The notes below the pieces were generated by a model. That model made no database searches. It saw only the letters and a list, made by a program, of their open reading frames with translations, and was not told the DNA's origin. The translations under genes and the position numbers were made by a program. Of a DNA stretch of 64,000 bases, positions 47,501-56,994 are shown piece by piece; position 1 is the first letter of the stretch, and each line of letters begins with the position of its first letter. Source of the stretch: Mycobacterium colombiense (GTDB lineage Bacteria > Actinomycetota > Actinomycetes > Mycobacteriales > Mycobacteriaceae); the NCBI RefSeq assembly GCF_001672755.1, contig NZ_LZKI01000076.1:1-64000 (forward strand). The letters run 5' to 3'.

Positions 47501-47941
47501 ATGACACAGACGACGCAGCATCCCCACCGGGCCGGCGCCGAGCTCGTCAGAACCCCGCGCCGCGTTCCCCTGACCTTCTTGCTCGCCCTGGCCGCCGGGC
47601 TGGCGCTCGCCGGGCTCGTCGCGGTCGGGTTGCACACCGATCTGGCCGGTGGCACTCCCGCGACGACGGTCCCGGAGGCCGGCACACTGCAGGTCAGCGG
47701 CTCCGGCATGACGAAGACGATCCCCTGTCACGCCGGCTACCTGTCGGTGAGCGGGCAGAAGAACACCATCACCCTCACCGGGCACTGCACCAGCGTCAGC
47801 GTGTCCGGCAGCGGCAACCATGTCGCGGTCGACAGCACCGATGCCGTCAGCGCGTCGGGGACCGGCAACGTCGTTCTCTATCACTGGGGTTCGCCCAAGG
47901 TCGACAACGTCGGGACCGCCAACATCGTCCGACAGGGCTGA
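47501..47941 (+). CDS. DUF3060 family membrane-anchored protein
   Basis: A 146-residue protein: basic N-terminus, one signal-anchor helix (VPLTFLLALAAGLALAGLVA), then a DUF3060 domain of ~85 residues. The DUF3060 core has repeated short strands with turns (LSVSGQKNTITLTGHCTSVS, VSGSGNHVAVDSTDAVSASG, GNVVLYHWG), suggesting a small beta-helix exposed outside the membrane, and two cysteines that may pair. It is divergent from clpB and near its HAIR element. Function is unknown; DUF3060 proteins are abundant in mycobacteria. Confidence 0.8.
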   Translation: MTQTTQHPHRAGAELVRTPRRVPLTFLLALAAGLALAGLVAVGLHTDLAGGTPATTVPEAGTLQVSGSGMTKTIPCHAGYLSVSGQKNTITLTGHCTSVSVSGSGNHVAVDSTDAVSASGTGNVVLYHWGSPKVDNVGTANIVRQG

Positions 47942-47973
47942 ATCACCGCCGGCCGAGCCTAGAATCGGGGCCC

Positions 47974-49155
47974 GTGAGCCTGGAGGACGTCGACGCACTA
48001 CGCGTGCTGCGCGATGCCTTCGCACCAAGCGAACCGGCGTCGGTCGGCGATCCCGGTGAGCTCGTCCACCGCTTCTACACCCATTGGTTCGCCCTCGACG
48101 GCTCGGTGCGCGACCTGTTCCCGCCCGAAATGGCCGCCCAGCGGCTCGCTTTCGGCCACGCGCTGCACTGGGTGTACGGCGAGCTGGTCGCGCGCCGCGC
48201 CCAGGAGCCGGTGGCGTTCCTCGCCCAGCTCGGCCGCGATCACCGCAAATACGGTGTGCTGCCGCCGCATTACGACACCCTGCGGCGCGCGCTGCTGGCG
48301 ACGCTGCGTACTCACTTGGGCGCGGCCTGGACCGATGCCGTCGACGAGGCGGCCAGGCAGTCGCTGAACCTGATCACCGGGGTGATGAGCGGCGCCGCGG
48401 ACGCCGAAGAAGGGCCCGCCTGGTGGGACGGCACCGTCATCGAGCACCTCCGGGTGTCGCGGGATCTGGTGGTGGTCCGGCTGCAGCTCGATCAGCCGAT
48501 GGACTACCACCCCGGCCAGTACGTCAACGTCCACGTACCCCAATGCCCGCACCGCTGGCGCTATTTGAGCCCCGCGATTCCGCCCGACCCCGGCGGCGGC
48601 ATCGAGTTCCACGTCCGCCTGGTTCCCGGCGGCCTGGTCAGCCCCGCGATCGTCAACGAAACCCGCACCGGCGACCGGTGGCGGCTGTCCAGCCCGCACG
48701 GCGGCCTGCGGGTCGACCGCGAGGGCGGCGACGTGCTGATGGTCGCCGGCAGCACCGGCCTCGCGCCGCTGCGGGCGCTGATCATGGACCTGGCGCGGTT
48801 CGCGGTGAACCCGCGGATACATCTCTTCTTCGGCGCCCGCTACCGGTGCGAACTCTACGATCTGCCGACCCTGTGGCAGGTCGCCTCCCACAATCCATGG
48901 CTGTCCGTCTCGCCCGTCTCGGAATACAACAGCGACCCCTCTTGGGCCGCAGACTATCCCGACGTCACCCCGCCGCGGGGCCTGCACGTGCACCAGATCG
49001 GGCGCCTGCCCGACGTGGTGACCAAGTACGGCGGCTGGGGCGATCGGCAGATCCTGGTCTGCGGCGGTCCGGCGATGGTCAGCGCCACCAAGGCCGCCCT
49101 GATCGCCAAAGGGGCTCCGCCCGAACACATTCAGCATGACCCGCTATGGAGGTAG
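47974..49155 (+). CDS. flavohemoglobin-like oxidoreductase (Rv0385-like)
   Basis: A 393-residue protein: an N-terminal globin-like domain (HRFYTHWFALDGSVRDLFPP, DHRKYGVLPPHYDTLRRALL with the proximal-type histidine), then an FAD domain (YHPGQYVNVHVP, RYLSPAIPP) and an NAD(P) domain (MVAGSTGLAPLRALIMDLAR, ILVCGGPAMVSATKAALIAK). It starts at a GTG. This is the mycobacterial type II flavohemoglobin seen in Rv0385, which differs from NO-dioxygenase flavohemoglobins and has been reported as a D-lactate oxidase. It follows clpB divergently, as in M. tuberculosis, and overlaps the epimerase's upstream region. Confidence 0.88.
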   Translation: MSLEDVDALRVLRDAFAPSEPASVGDPGELVHRFYTHWFALDGSVRDLFPPEMAAQRLAFGHALHWVYGELVARRAQEPVAFLAQLGRDHRKYGVLPPHYDTLRRALLATLRTHLGAAWTDAVDEAARQSLNLITGVMSGAADAEEGPAWWDGTVIEHLRVSRDLVVVRLQLDQPMDYHPGQYVNVHVPQCPHRWRYLSPAIPPDPGGGIEFHVRLVPGGLVSPAIVNETRTGDRWRLSSPHGGLRVDREGGDVLMVAGSTGLAPLRALIMDLARFAVNPRIHLFFGARYRCELYDLPTLWQVASHNPWLSVSPVSEYNSDPSWAADYPDVTPPRGLHVHQIGRLPDVVTKYGGWGDRQILVCGGPAMVSATKAALIAKGAPPEHIQHDPLWR

Positions 49156-49157
49156 CC

Positions 49158-50060
49158 ATGCACGTCGTCACCCTGCACGATCCCTCGTCGCCGGTGATCG
49201 CGCAGTTCGTCCCCGAGGCGGGAATGATCGGCACGTCGCTGCGCGACGCCGGTGTCGAGCTGCTGGGCCAGCGCCGCGGCCTGGACGCGTACATCTCGGA
49301 CGGCAAGACGATGGGCATCCCGATTCTGTATCCGTGGGCGAATCGATTGGGCGAGAACACCTATACCGCGCAGGACGTCACCGTGACCCTGATGCCGGGA
49401 GAAAACGGTGTGCGCGCCGACCCCAACGGGCTGCCCATCCACGGCGTCCTGGCCGCCTACCCCGGGTGGCGGGTGACGGCCGAGAAGGCCAACGAGCTGA
49501 CCGCCGAACTGGATTTCGGAGCCGATCCCCGATTGCTGGCCGGCTTCCCGTATGCGCATGTGCTGACGGTGACGGCCGAGCTGGCCGACCGGAGGCTGAC
49601 GGTCCGGACCACGGTCACCGCGATCGGCGACCGGGCGGTGCCGCTGTGCTTCGGGTTCCATCCCTATCTGCAGCTGCCCGATGCGCCACGGGCCGACTGG
49701 ATCATCGAGACGCCGCCGTTGCGGCATCTGAGCCTCGACGACAAGGGGCTGCCGACGGGCGATTCCGAGCCGCAGCCGGCGCGCGAAAAGGCGTTGCGCG
49801 ACCAGGCTTTCGACGACGCCTACGACCAGGTGGCCGAGGGGTCGGTGTTCGCGGTGTCCGGCGGCGGGCGCCGCATCGAGGTGCACTTCGAACACGGCTA
49901 TCCGGCGGCGCAGATCTTCGCGCCGCCGGTCGACGACCCCGCGAAGGCCATCGTGTGCTTCGAGCCCATGACCGCACCGACCGATGCGCTGCGCCGGGGC
50001 GGCTACCGCTGCGCGCGGCCGGGCGAGCCGGCCGTCACGCAGTTTTCGATCCGGGTGTGA
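49158..50060 (+). CDS. aldose 1-epimerase (galactose mutarotase-like) family protein
   Basis: A 300-residue beta-sandwich mutarotase-like protein. Landmarks are GIPILYPWANRLGENTYTAQ near residue 55, PIHGVLAAYPGWRVT near 95 (with the family histidine), CFGFHPYLQLPD near 165 and a late CFEPMTAPTDAL with the likely catalytic glutamate. The ATG at 49158 is preferred to the one at 49146 because a GGAGG ribosome site lies between them. Its ORF begins 2 bases after the flavohemoglobin stop. It interconverts sugar anomers; substrate is unknown. A terminator follows. Confidence 0.87.
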   Translation: MHVVTLHDPSSPVIAQFVPEAGMIGTSLRDAGVELLGQRRGLDAYISDGKTMGIPILYPWANRLGENTYTAQDVTVTLMPGENGVRADPNGLPIHGVLAAYPGWRVTAEKANELTAELDFGADPRLLAGFPYAHVLTVTAELADRRLTVRTTVTAIGDRAVPLCFGFHPYLQLPDAPRADWIIETPPLRHLSLDDKGLPTGDSEPQPAREKALRDQAFDDAYDQVAEGSVFAVSGGGRRIEVHFEHGYPAAQIFAPPVDDPAKAIVCFEPMTAPTDALRRGGYRCARPGEPAVTQFSIRV

Positions 50061-50117
50061 TCACACTGACCACTTGTATCCCTGCAGTCGCTGCCTGGTG
50101 GTCACCAGGTGAATGCG

Positions 50118-50146
50118 AAAAGCGCTAGCACATGCGCTAGCTTTTT
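50118..50146. terminator. bidirectional intrinsic terminator between the epimerase and hspR
   Basis: AAAAGC pairs with GCTTTT outside TAGC/GCTA, with a 2-base bulge and a 6-base loop, followed by five T on the plus strand and preceded by four A (T on the minus strand). It lies between two convergent genes and can end both transcripts. A shorter CTGGTG/CACCAG inverted repeat at 50095-50108 may add to it. Confidence 0.75.
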
Positions 50147-50209
50147 CGGCGAACTTTGTATGTCTTCGGAGACCGGAACCCTTGGGGCGAAAGTGAATCC
50201 GAGCGAGAA

Positions 50210-50593
50210 TCAGCGTCCCCGGCGGGGCTGCCACACCACCAGCGCGGTGCTCTTGGGCACCACCGCCACATCGCGGCGCTGGCTGGCCCGGGTCTGCGCC
50301 AGCTCCTCGGTCAACTCCTTGACCCGGGCCTGCAGCGCCTCGACCTGATTGGTCAACTCGATGATGCGCTTGATGCCGGCGAGGTTGACACCCTCGTCCT
50401 GCGAGAGCCGTTGCACCTCCCGCAGCAGGTCGACGTCGTGCTCCGAATAACGCCGTCCCCCACCGGAAGTCCGGCGGGGGCTGACCAGGCCGAGGCGGTC
50501 GTAGGTGCGCAGCGTCTGGGCGTGCATGCCGGCCAGCTCGGCGGCCACCGAGATCAGGAAGGTCCGGGCATCCTCTTTGCGGTTCTTGGCCAT
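50210..50593 (-). CDS. hspR: heat-shock repressor HspR
   Basis: A 127-residue MerR-type repressor. The helix-turn-helix spans about residues 14-50: FLISVAAELAGMHAQTLRTY, DRLGLVSPRRTSGGGRRYSE; a coiled coil follows (QVEALQARVKELTEELAQTR) and the C-terminus ends VVWQPRRGR. HspR binds HAIR sites with DnaK as corepressor. Start ATG overlaps the dnaJ1 stop by 1 base. It is the last gene of the dnaK operon, a feedback loop on dnaK and clpB. Confidence 0.96.
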   Translation of the reverse strand: MAKNRKEDARTFLISVAAELAGMHAQTLRTYDRLGLVSPRRTSGGGRRYSEHDVDLLREVQRLSQDEGVNLAGIKRIIELTNQVEALQARVKELTEELAQTRASQRRDVAVVPKSTALVVWQPRRGR

Positions 50594-51771
50594 CAGCGAT
50601 TACCCGCCCATCCCGCCCGCGGGTCGAAGCCGCTGGAACGCTCGGCGGCGGCGTACGCCTCCAGCGCCTCCTGGGCCGCGCCCTCCAAATTGGGTGGCAC
50701 GGCGACCTTTACGGTCACCAGCAGGTCACCGTTGCCGCCGCTGCGCTTGGGCACGCCACGCCCGCGCACCCGCAGGATGCGGCCGTCGGCGGTGCCCTTG
50801 GGCACCCGGACGCCGACCTTGCCGTCCAGCGTGGGCACCGAAATGGTTGAGCCCAAAGCCAACTCGGTGAAGCTGACGGGAACCGTCACCGTGAGGTCGT
50901 CGCCGTCGCGTCCGAACACGTTGTCCGGGCGCACATGCACCGTGACGTACAGGTCACCCGACGGCGCCCCGCGCAACCCCGCCTCGCCCTGGCCGGGCAG
51001 CCGGATGCGCTGTCCGTCCTCGACGCCCGGTGGGATCCGCACGTTGATGGTGCGGGTGCGGGTGGTGACGCCGGTGCCCTTGCACTCGTCGCAGGGGTGC
51101 TCGATGATCGAGCCGCTGCCCCGGCAATCGGTGCACGGTTCGGAGAAGCCGAACGCGCCCTGGTTGCGGTTGATCACGCCGGAACCGTTGCAGGTGGGAC
51201 ACACCTTTGGGCTGGTGCCCGGCCGCGCGCCACTGCCATGGCAGTTGGTGCACGGCGCCGGGCTGGTCAGCCGCAGCGGCATCGCCACGCCCTTGGCGGC
51301 CTCGACGAAATCCAGCTGGGTTTCGGTCTCGAGGTCGTTGCCGCGGCGCGGCCGGCTGGGCCGGGCGCCTGAACCGCGCCCGAACAAGCCGCCGAACAGG
51401 TCACCGATGTTGGTGCCGCCGCTTCGGCCGGCGGCATCGAACAAATCGTTGAGGTTGAACTCAGCGCCGTCACCGCCGACGTTGAAGCCCCCGAACCCGC
51501 CGCTGTCGAACCGGCGCCCGCCAAAACCACCGCCGGCGAACAGCCTTCGGGTTTCGTCGTATTCCTTGCGCTTGGCCGGATCCGACAAGACGTTGTGCGC
51601 CTCGGAGACCGCTTTGAAACGTTCGCCGGCGGCGGGGTTGTCGGGGTTGGCGTCCGGGTGCAGATCGCGCGCCAACTTGCGGTAGGCGCGTTTGATCTCT
51701 TCGGGACTGGCGTCAGAGGAGACGCCCAGCTCCTTATAGAAGTCCTTTTCGACCCATTCACGCTGGGCCAT
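50593..51771 (-). CDS. dnaJ1: co-chaperone DnaJ1
   Basis: A 392-residue type I DnaJ. The J-domain is at residues 8-75 with the HPD motif in [13 protein letters not shown]; a Gly/Phe-rich region follows (about 85-130, [19 protein letters not shown]); the four zinc repeats are [24 protein letters not shown] and CDECKGTG; the client-binding C-terminal domain follows. It stimulates the DnaK ATPase and delivers clients. grpE lies 60 bases upstream and hspR overlaps the end by 1 base. Confidence 0.97.
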   Translation of the reverse strand: MAQREWVEKDFYKELGVSSDASPEEIKRAYRKLARDLHPDANPDNPAAGERFKAVSEAHNVLSDPAKRKEYDETRRLFAGGGFGGRRFDSGGFGGFNVGGDGAEFNLNDLFDAAGRSGGTNIGDLFGGLFGRGSGARPSRPRRGNDLETETQLDFVEAAKGVAMPLRLTSPAPCTNCHGSGARPGTSPKVCPTCNGSGVINRNQGAFGFSEPCTDCRGSGSIIEHPCDECKGTGVTTRTRTINVRIPPGVEDGQRIRLPGQGEAGLRGAPSGDLYVTVHVRPDNVFGRDGDDLTVTVPVSFTELALGSTISVPTLDGKVGVRVPKGTADGRILRVRGRGVPKRSGGNGDLLVTVKVAVPPNLEGAAQEALEAYAAAERSSGFDPRAGWAGNR

Positions 51772-51831
51772 GTCGCGTCACCCCCTCACCACTTCCTTCT
51801 GGTCTCTCTTCCAATGTGCTGATTGTGTGGG

Positions 51832-52485
51832 CTAGTCACCGGGTGTGCCGGCGTTATCGTCCGATTCGGCCGGCTCGGTTTCCCCGGCCGCCGCGGCGGA
51901 CTCACCGTCGACTGTCGCCGCGTCGCCGTCGTCGTCGACCGTGTCGACGACGCCGACCAGAGCGTGGCGCAGCACCTGCTCACCCAGTTTGTAGCCCTGT
52001 CGCATGACGGTGCCGATCACCGGTCGGGAGCCATCGCCTTCGTGCTGAACGGCTTCGTGCAGCACCGGGTCGAAGTCCTCGCCTTCCTCGCCGAACGCCG
52101 TCAGGCCGAGGCCGGTCAGCGCGGTCTCCAGCTTGTCGGCGACCGACTTCAGCGGTCCGGATTCCAGATCACCGTGCTTGCGTGCCCGGTCGAGATCGTC
52201 GAGCACGCCCAGCAATTGGTTGACGACGGCGGCCTTCGCCCGGTCCGCCGCGGCCTGCTGGTCGCGGAGCGCCCGCTTGCGGTAGTTGGCGAAGTCGGCC
52301 TGCACCCGTTGCAGATCGGCGGTGAGCTCGGCGACTTTGCCCTCGGGTTGGGCCGCCGTCTCGCCGGCCGGCGCCCCTCCCGGCGTATCGCCGGGAGGGG
52401 GGACCTGCCGTACTTCACCGGTCTCAGGATCGATTCGCCGCTTGTCGGTGACCGTCACCTGTTCCTGTGGGTTGCTTTCCGTCAC
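51832..52485 (-). CDS. grpE: nucleotide exchange factor GrpE
   Basis: A 217-residue GrpE, which releases ADP from DnaK. Acidic/Pro-rich N- and C-terminal tails flank the core: a long helix ([20 protein letters not shown]), [20 protein letters not shown], then the beta domain [20 protein letters not shown] and [15 protein letters not shown]. The ATG overlaps the dnaK stop by 4 bases (ATGA), so it is translationally coupled to dnaK. Confidence 0.96.
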   Translation of the reverse strand: MTESNPQEQVTVTDKRRIDPETGEVRQVPPPGDTPGGAPAGETAAQPEGKVAELTADLQRVQADFANYRKRALRDQQAAADRAKAAVVNQLLGVLDDLDRARKHGDLESGPLKSVADKLETALTGLGLTAFGEEGEDFDPVLHEAVQHEGDGSRPVIGTVMRQGYKLGEQVLRHALVGVVDTVDDDGDAATVDGESAAAAGETEPAESDDNAGTPGD

Positions 52486-54344
52486 TTGGACTCCCGGTCA
52501 TCGTCGACCACCTCCGCGTCCACGACGTCGTCAGCGGACCCAGCCGGGCCGCCGGCCGCGCCGCCACCGGCCTGCTCACCGGCAGCCTGGGTGGCCTCGT
52601 AGATCGCCTGTCCGAGCGCCTGGGACTCCTGGCCCAGCTTCTCCATCGCCGCCTTGATGGCGGTGATGTCGGTGCCGCCCAGGGCCGTCTTGGCCTCGGC
52701 GATCGCGGCGTCGACCTTGGACAGCGTGTCCTCGGGGACCTTCGAGCCGCCCTCGGCCTCGCGCTGATCCTTGACGAACTTCTCCGTCTGGTAGACCAGC
52801 GATTCGGCCTGGTTGCGGACGTCGGCCTCTTCACGACGCTGACGGTCCTCCTCGGCGTGCGCCTCGGCGTCCTTGATCATCCGGTCGATCTCCTCCTTGG
52901 ACAGGCCGGAGCCCTCCTGGATTTTGATCGTGTTCTCCTTGCCGGTGCCCTTGTCCTTGGCCGTGACGTGCACGATGCCGTTGGCGTCGATGTCGAACGT
53001 GACCTCGATCTGCGGGACGCCGCGCGGAGCCGGCGGGATGCCGGTCAGCTCGAAGGAGCCGAGCAGCTTGTTGTGCGAAGCGATTTCGCGCTCACCCTGG
53101 AACACCTGGATCTGTACCGACGGCTGGTTGTCGTCGGCCGTGGTGAAGGTCTCCGACCGCTTGGTGGGGATGGTGGTGTTGCGCTCGATGAGCTTGGTCA
53201 TCACGCCACCCTTGGTCTCGATACCCAGGCTCAGCGGCGTAACGTCAAGCAGCAGAACGTCTTTCACCTCGCCCTTCAACACTCCAGCCTGAAGAGCCGC
53301 TCCGACCGCTACGACTTCATCGGGGTTGACGCCCTTGTTGGGCTCCTTGCCACCGGTCATCTCCTTGACCAGTTCCGACACCGCGGGCATGCGGGTGGAA
53401 CCACCCACCAGAACCACGTGGTCGATTTCGGAGACCGAGATACCGGCGTCCTTGATCACGGACTGGAAGGGCTTGCGGGTGCGGTCCAGCAGATCCTGTG
53501 TGATGCGCTGGAATTCGGCGCGGGTCAGCTGCTCGTCGAGGAACAGCGGGTTCTTGTCCGCGTCGACGGTGATGTAGGGCAGGTTGATCGAGGTGCTCTG
53601 CGAACTCGAGAGCTCGATCTTGGCCTTCTCGGCGGCCTCACGCAGCCGCTGCATCGCCATCTTGTCCTTGGTCAGGTCAATTCCGCTGGTGCCCTTGAAC
53701 TTATCGACCAGCCACTCGACAACGCGGTCATCCCAGTCGTCCCCACCGAGGTGGTTGTCGCCACTGGTGGCGCGGACCTCGACCACACCCTCGCCGATCT
53801 CGAGCAGCGACACGTCGAACGTACCGCCACCGAGGTCGAAGACCAGGATGGTCTGTTCCTTCTCGCCCTTGTCCAGGCCGTACGCCAGCGCGGCCGCGGT
53901 CGGCTCGTTGACGATGCGCAGCACGTTCAGCCCGGCGATCTGCCCGGCTTCCTTGGTCGCCTGGCGCTGGGCGTCGTTGAAGTACGCCGGCACGGTGACG
54001 ACCGCGTCGGTGACGTCCTCACCCAGATACGCCTCGGCGTCGCGCTTCAGCTTCATCAGCACGCGGGCGCTGATCTCCTGAGCGGTGTATTTCTTGTCGT
54101 CGATCTCGATGGACCAGTCGCTGCCCATGTGCCGCTTGACCGAACGGATGGTGCGGTCGACGTTGGTGACCGCCTGGTTCTTGGCGGGCTGGCCGACGAG
54201 CACCTCGCCGTTGCGCGCGAACGCGACGATGGACGGCGTGGTCCGCGAACCCTCGGAGTTGGCGACGACGACCGGGTCACCGCCCTCGAGGACTGCGACG
54301 ACGGAGTTGGTGGTCCCGAGGTCGATACCGACCGCACGAGCCAT
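52482..54344 (-). CDS. dnaK: molecular chaperone DnaK (Hsp70)
   Basis: A 620-residue Hsp70. ATPase motifs are [18 protein letters not shown] at the start, [20 protein letters not shown] near residue 160 and [18 protein letters not shown] near 310; the substrate-binding domain starts at about residue 360 ([20 protein letters not shown]), and a Gly-rich, Asp-ended tail follows. It leads the dnaK-grpE-dnaJ1-hspR operon. Two HAIR elements upstream mark HspR repression. A GAGGAA ribosome site precedes the ATG. Confidence 0.98.
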   Translation of the reverse strand: MARAVGIDLGTTNSVVAVLEGGDPVVVANSEGSRTTPSIVAFARNGEVLVGQPAKNQAVTNVDRTIRSVKRHMGSDWSIEIDDKKYTAQEISARVLMKLKRDAEAYLGEDVTDAVVTVPAYFNDAQRQATKEAGQIAGLNVLRIVNEPTAAALAYGLDKGEKEQTILVFDLGGGTFDVSLLEIGEGVVEVRATSGDNHLGGDDWDDRVVEWLVDKFKGTSGIDLTKDKMAMQRLREAAEKAKIELSSSQSTSINLPYITVDADKNPLFLDEQLTRAEFQRITQDLLDRTRKPFQSVIKDAGISVSEIDHVVLVGGSTRMPAVSELVKEMTGGKEPNKGVNPDEVVAVGAALQAGVLKGEVKDVLLLDVTPLSLGIETKGGVMTKLIERNTTIPTKRSETFTTADDNQPSVQIQVFQGEREIASHNKLLGSFELTGIPPAPRGVPQIEVTFDIDANGIVHVTAKDKGTGKENTIKIQEGSGLSKEEIDRMIKDAEAHAEEDRQRREEADVRNQAESLVYQTEKFVKDQREAEGGSKVPEDTLSKVDAAIAEAKTALGGTDITAIKAAMEKLGQESQALGQAIYEATQAAGEQAGGGAAGGPAGSADDVVDAEVVDDDRESK

Positions 54345-54387
54345 AGTGATTCCTCCTGAATGTGTAGAGCTTGTTTGGTGCCACTAT

Positions 54388-54408
54388 GCTGAGTGAACCA
54401 GGCTCAAG
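54388..54408. promoter_or_regulatory. HAIR element upstream of dnaK (proximal)
   Basis: GCTGAGT, 7 bases, GCTCAAG: close to the HAIR consensus CTTGAGT-N7-ACTCAAG. It lies 44 bases upstream of the dnaK start and, with the distal copy, should bind HspR. Confidence 0.75.
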
Positions 54409-54442
54409 CCTGCCCCTAGGGCCGGTGGGCTGTCAACCCAGT

Positions 54443-54463
54443 ATTGAGTGTGGTTCGCTCAAC
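54443..54463. promoter_or_regulatory. HAIR element upstream of dnaK (distal)
   Basis: ATTGAGT, 7 bases, GCTCAAC: a good HAIR match (TTGAG/CTCAA core perfect). It is 34 bases from the proximal copy, and lies between dnaK and the end of the upstream LysR gene on the same strand. Confidence 0.85.
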
Positions 54464-54475
54464 TTGTCGATCATG

Positions 54476-55417
54476 TTAACGGCGGTTGGTCCCGCCTTGT
54501 TCCCGGGGGTGGCTAAATACTCGGGCCTCGCCGGCAACTTCCTCGATCAGCGCGAGCAGCGCCCGGGTGGCCGCGCTGGCCTGCCGGGTCGCCGAGGTCG
54601 CGACGTAAAGCCGCCACTGCAGGTCAGGACCGGTGATCCGGACGCTGACCAGGCCCGAGCTGTCGATGCCCTCCAGGATGGACCAGCTCAGAAAACCGAT
54701 CCCCAGCCCCTTGCGAATGCAGGTCGCCGCGGTGCCGATGTCGGCGACCTCCACCGCGACGGTCCGCTCGACACCCGCGGCCGCAAACGCGTTGTCGACC
54801 ACGGCGCGGTTGCCGTATCCCGGCGGCCCGTCGACGAAGGACATGCCCGCCAGGTCGGCCAGCGAAACCGCCTTGCGCCGGGCCAGTGGGTGTTCGGCGG
54901 GCACGACCAGCAGCAGGGGCACCGAGGCGACGAGCCGGACGCGCAGGTCAGCCGGCGGCGGACCGGTGAAGACCAGGAAGGCGACGTCGAGGTCGCCGTC
55001 GCGCAGCTGATCGGCCAGGCCGGCCGACCCGGCGCTGGCCGCGCGCAGGTGAACCACGACGTCGGGATGGCGGGCGTGCAGCTCGGCGAGCACGGTCGGC
55101 ACGTCGATGACGCTGACCGACGTCAGCGTCCCGACCGTGACGGTGCCGCGCACGGTGCCCCGGGCGGCACCGACCGCGTCCTTGGCCGCGCCGACGGCGT
55201 CGAGGGTGGCCCGGGCGTGGGGTCGCAGCGCCTCGCCGGCGGGGCTCAGTGCCACGCCGGCCGCACCCCGGACGAACAGCTCGGCGCCCAGTTCGCGTTC
55301 GAGCGCCTTGATGGTGGCCGACACCCCGGACTGCACGACATGTAGGCGCTTGGCCGCCGCCGTGAAGCTTCGGCTGTCCGCGACGGCCAGAAAGTACTCG
55401 AGATGGCGAAGCTCCAC
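54476..55417 (-). CDS. LysR family transcriptional regulator
   Basis: A 313-residue LysR regulator. The N-terminal helix-turn-helix is ELRHLEYFLAVADSRSFTAA, AKRLHVVQSGVSATIKALER; the C-terminal periplasmic-binding-like domain senses a coinducer. The GTG at 55417 starts the family's usual first residues; an upstream start at 55447 would add ten. It is divergent from the aldehyde dehydrogenase with an ~80-base gap, the classic layout for regulating its neighbour. Probably activates the aldehyde dehydrogenase-decarboxylase operon when the substrate is present. Confidence 0.9.
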   Translation of the reverse strand: MELRHLEYFLAVADSRSFTAAAKRLHVVQSGVSATIKALERELGAELFVRGAAGVALSPAGEALRPHARATLDAVGAAKDAVGAARGTVRGTVTVGTLTSVSVIDVPTVLAELHARHPDVVVHLRAASAGSAGLADQLRDGDLDVAFLVFTGPPPADLRVRLVASVPLLLVVPAEHPLARRKAVSLADLAGMSFVDGPPGYGNRAVVDNAFAAAGVERTVAVEVADIGTAATCIRKGLGIGFLSWSILEGIDSSGLVSVRITGPDLQWRLYVATSATRQASAATRALLALIEEVAGEARVFSHPREQGGTNRR

Positions 55418-55498
55418 ACCCGCGATTATCACCGGAGATGATGGCAACCATCAGAAGATATCGTTGGTGCTGATCACACCGCCGGGCATACCGTGACA

Positions 55499-56989
55499 AT
55501 GCCCATGGACCAGCACGCCCCCACCGAGATCAGCACCCGCTGGTCGTCGGCGTCCGCCGACGACAGATTCGTCGTGGAAGACCCCGCCACCGGCCAGGTC
55601 GTCACCGTCGTGCAAGGAGCCGGTACCGAGCAGGTCGACCAGGCCGTGCGGGCGGCGCACGCCGCCCACCTGGCCTGGAAGCAGCGCCCGGCCCGCGAAC
55701 GCGGCCGCTACCTGCGGCGGATCGCCGACGTCATTCGCGCGCACGCCGACGAGATCGCCGCCCTCGAGTCGCGGGAGATGGGCAAGCCGATCAGCCAGGC
55801 GCGCGGCTTCGACGTCGAAGCCGCGATCGGAATCTTCGAATACTTCGCCGGCATGGTCGAGGTGCTGCCGAGCCAGGCGCGCGACTACGGCCCGGTTTTC
55901 GACGTGACCACGCTCGAGCCCTACGGCGTGATCGCCGGCATCGTGCCGTTCAACTGGCCACCGATCCACACCGCCGGAAAGGTCGCGCCCGCACTGGCCG
56001 TCGGCAACGCCGTCGTGCTGAAACCCCCGGAGCAGACGCCCTCGGTGGTGCTGCGCATGGTCGAACTGATCCAGTCGGTGCTGCCCGATCCGGTGGTGCA
56101 CGCCGTGCCGGGCGGCGGTGAGGTGGGCGCCGCGCTGGCCGAGCACCAACTGGTGGGCAAGATCTCCTTCACCGGATCGCCACTCACCGGTTCGGCCGTG
56201 CTGCGCACCGCCGCCGGCAACCTCACGCCGGCGCTCATGGAGTTGGGCGGCAAGAACCCACTGCTGGTGTTCGGCGACGCCGACCTGCACGCGGCCCTGC
56301 TGGCCGCCATCGACGGCGGCTTCTTCAACCAGGGCGAGGCGTGCACCGCGGCGTCACGAATCCTGGTGCAGGACAACATCTATGCGGAGTTCGAAGCGAA
56401 GCTGTGCGCCGCGGTGCGCCGGCTGCGGGTGGGCGACGGCGCCGACCCCGCCACCGACGTGGGCCCGCTGGTCACCCGGGCACAGCAGAAGCAGGTCCTG
56501 GAGTACCTCGGCATCGGCGTGGGCGAAGGCGCCCGCATCGCCGCCCAGGCGCCGCTGCCGCAGGATCCCCGGCTCGCCGACGGCTTCTACGTCGCACCGA
56601 CCGTGCTGACCGGCGTCACACCGGGCATGCGGGTGGCCCAGGAGGAGATCTTCGGCCCGGTGGTCGCCGTGATCCGGTTCGGCGACGAGGCCGAGGCGGT
56701 GCGCATCGCCAACGGCACGCCCTACGGGCTGGTCGCCGCCGTGTTCACCGCCGACGGCGACCGGGCGCTGCGGGTGAGCCGGCAGATCCGCGCCGGGGCC
56801 GTCTTCGTCAACAACTACGCCCGGGTGGCGATCGGCAGCGGATTCGGCGGCGTCGGCCACAGCGGGTTCGGCCGCGAGCACGCCCAGGAGACGCTGGCCG
56901 AATACGGCTACACCAAAACCATCCGCCTGGCCGCCAACCACGACGAGCTGCCGTGCTGGAACGCAGCCACCCGAGTCCTCGAAGGGTAG
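55499..56989 (+). CDS. aldehyde dehydrogenase
   Basis: A 496-residue NAD(P)-dependent aldehyde dehydrogenase. The Rossmann region has GIVPFNWPPIHTAGKVAPAL near residue 145 and SFTGSPLTGSAVL near 225; the catalytic glutamate is in LMELGGKNPLLVF near 248 and the catalytic cysteine in FFNQGEACTAASRI near 283. A GTG at 55493 and ATG at 55505 are alternative starts. Best fits aromatic or semialdehyde dehydrogenases (salicylaldehyde, vanillin or aminomuconate semialdehyde type). It is divergent from LysR and followed 5 bases later by the amidohydrolase. Confidence 0.9.
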   Translation: MPMDQHAPTEISTRWSSASADDRFVVEDPATGQVVTVVQGAGTEQVDQAVRAAHAAHLAWKQRPARERGRYLRRIADVIRAHADEIAALESREMGKPISQARGFDVEAAIGIFEYFAGMVEVLPSQARDYGPVFDVTTLEPYGVIAGIVPFNWPPIHTAGKVAPALAVGNAVVLKPPEQTPSVVLRMVELIQSVLPDPVVHAVPGGGEVGAALAEHQLVGKISFTGSPLTGSAVLRTAAGNLTPALMELGGKNPLLVFGDADLHAALLAAIDGGFFNQGEACTAASRILVQDNIYAEFEAKLCAAVRRLRVGDGADPATDVGPLVTRAQQKQVLEYLGIGVGEGARIAAQAPLPQDPRLADGFYVAPTVLTGVTPGMRVAQEEIFGPVVAVIRFGDEAEAVRIANGTPYGLVAAVFTADGDRALRVSRQIRAGAVFVNNYARVAIGSGFGGVGHSGFGREHAQETLAEYGYTKTIRLAANHDELPCWNAATRVLEG

Positions 56990-56994
56990 ATCAG

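Noticed and set aside
52467..54359. 630-codon open frame on the plus strand opposite dnaK
   Set aside because: Antisense shadow of dnaK; translation is low-complexity and unrelated to any family.
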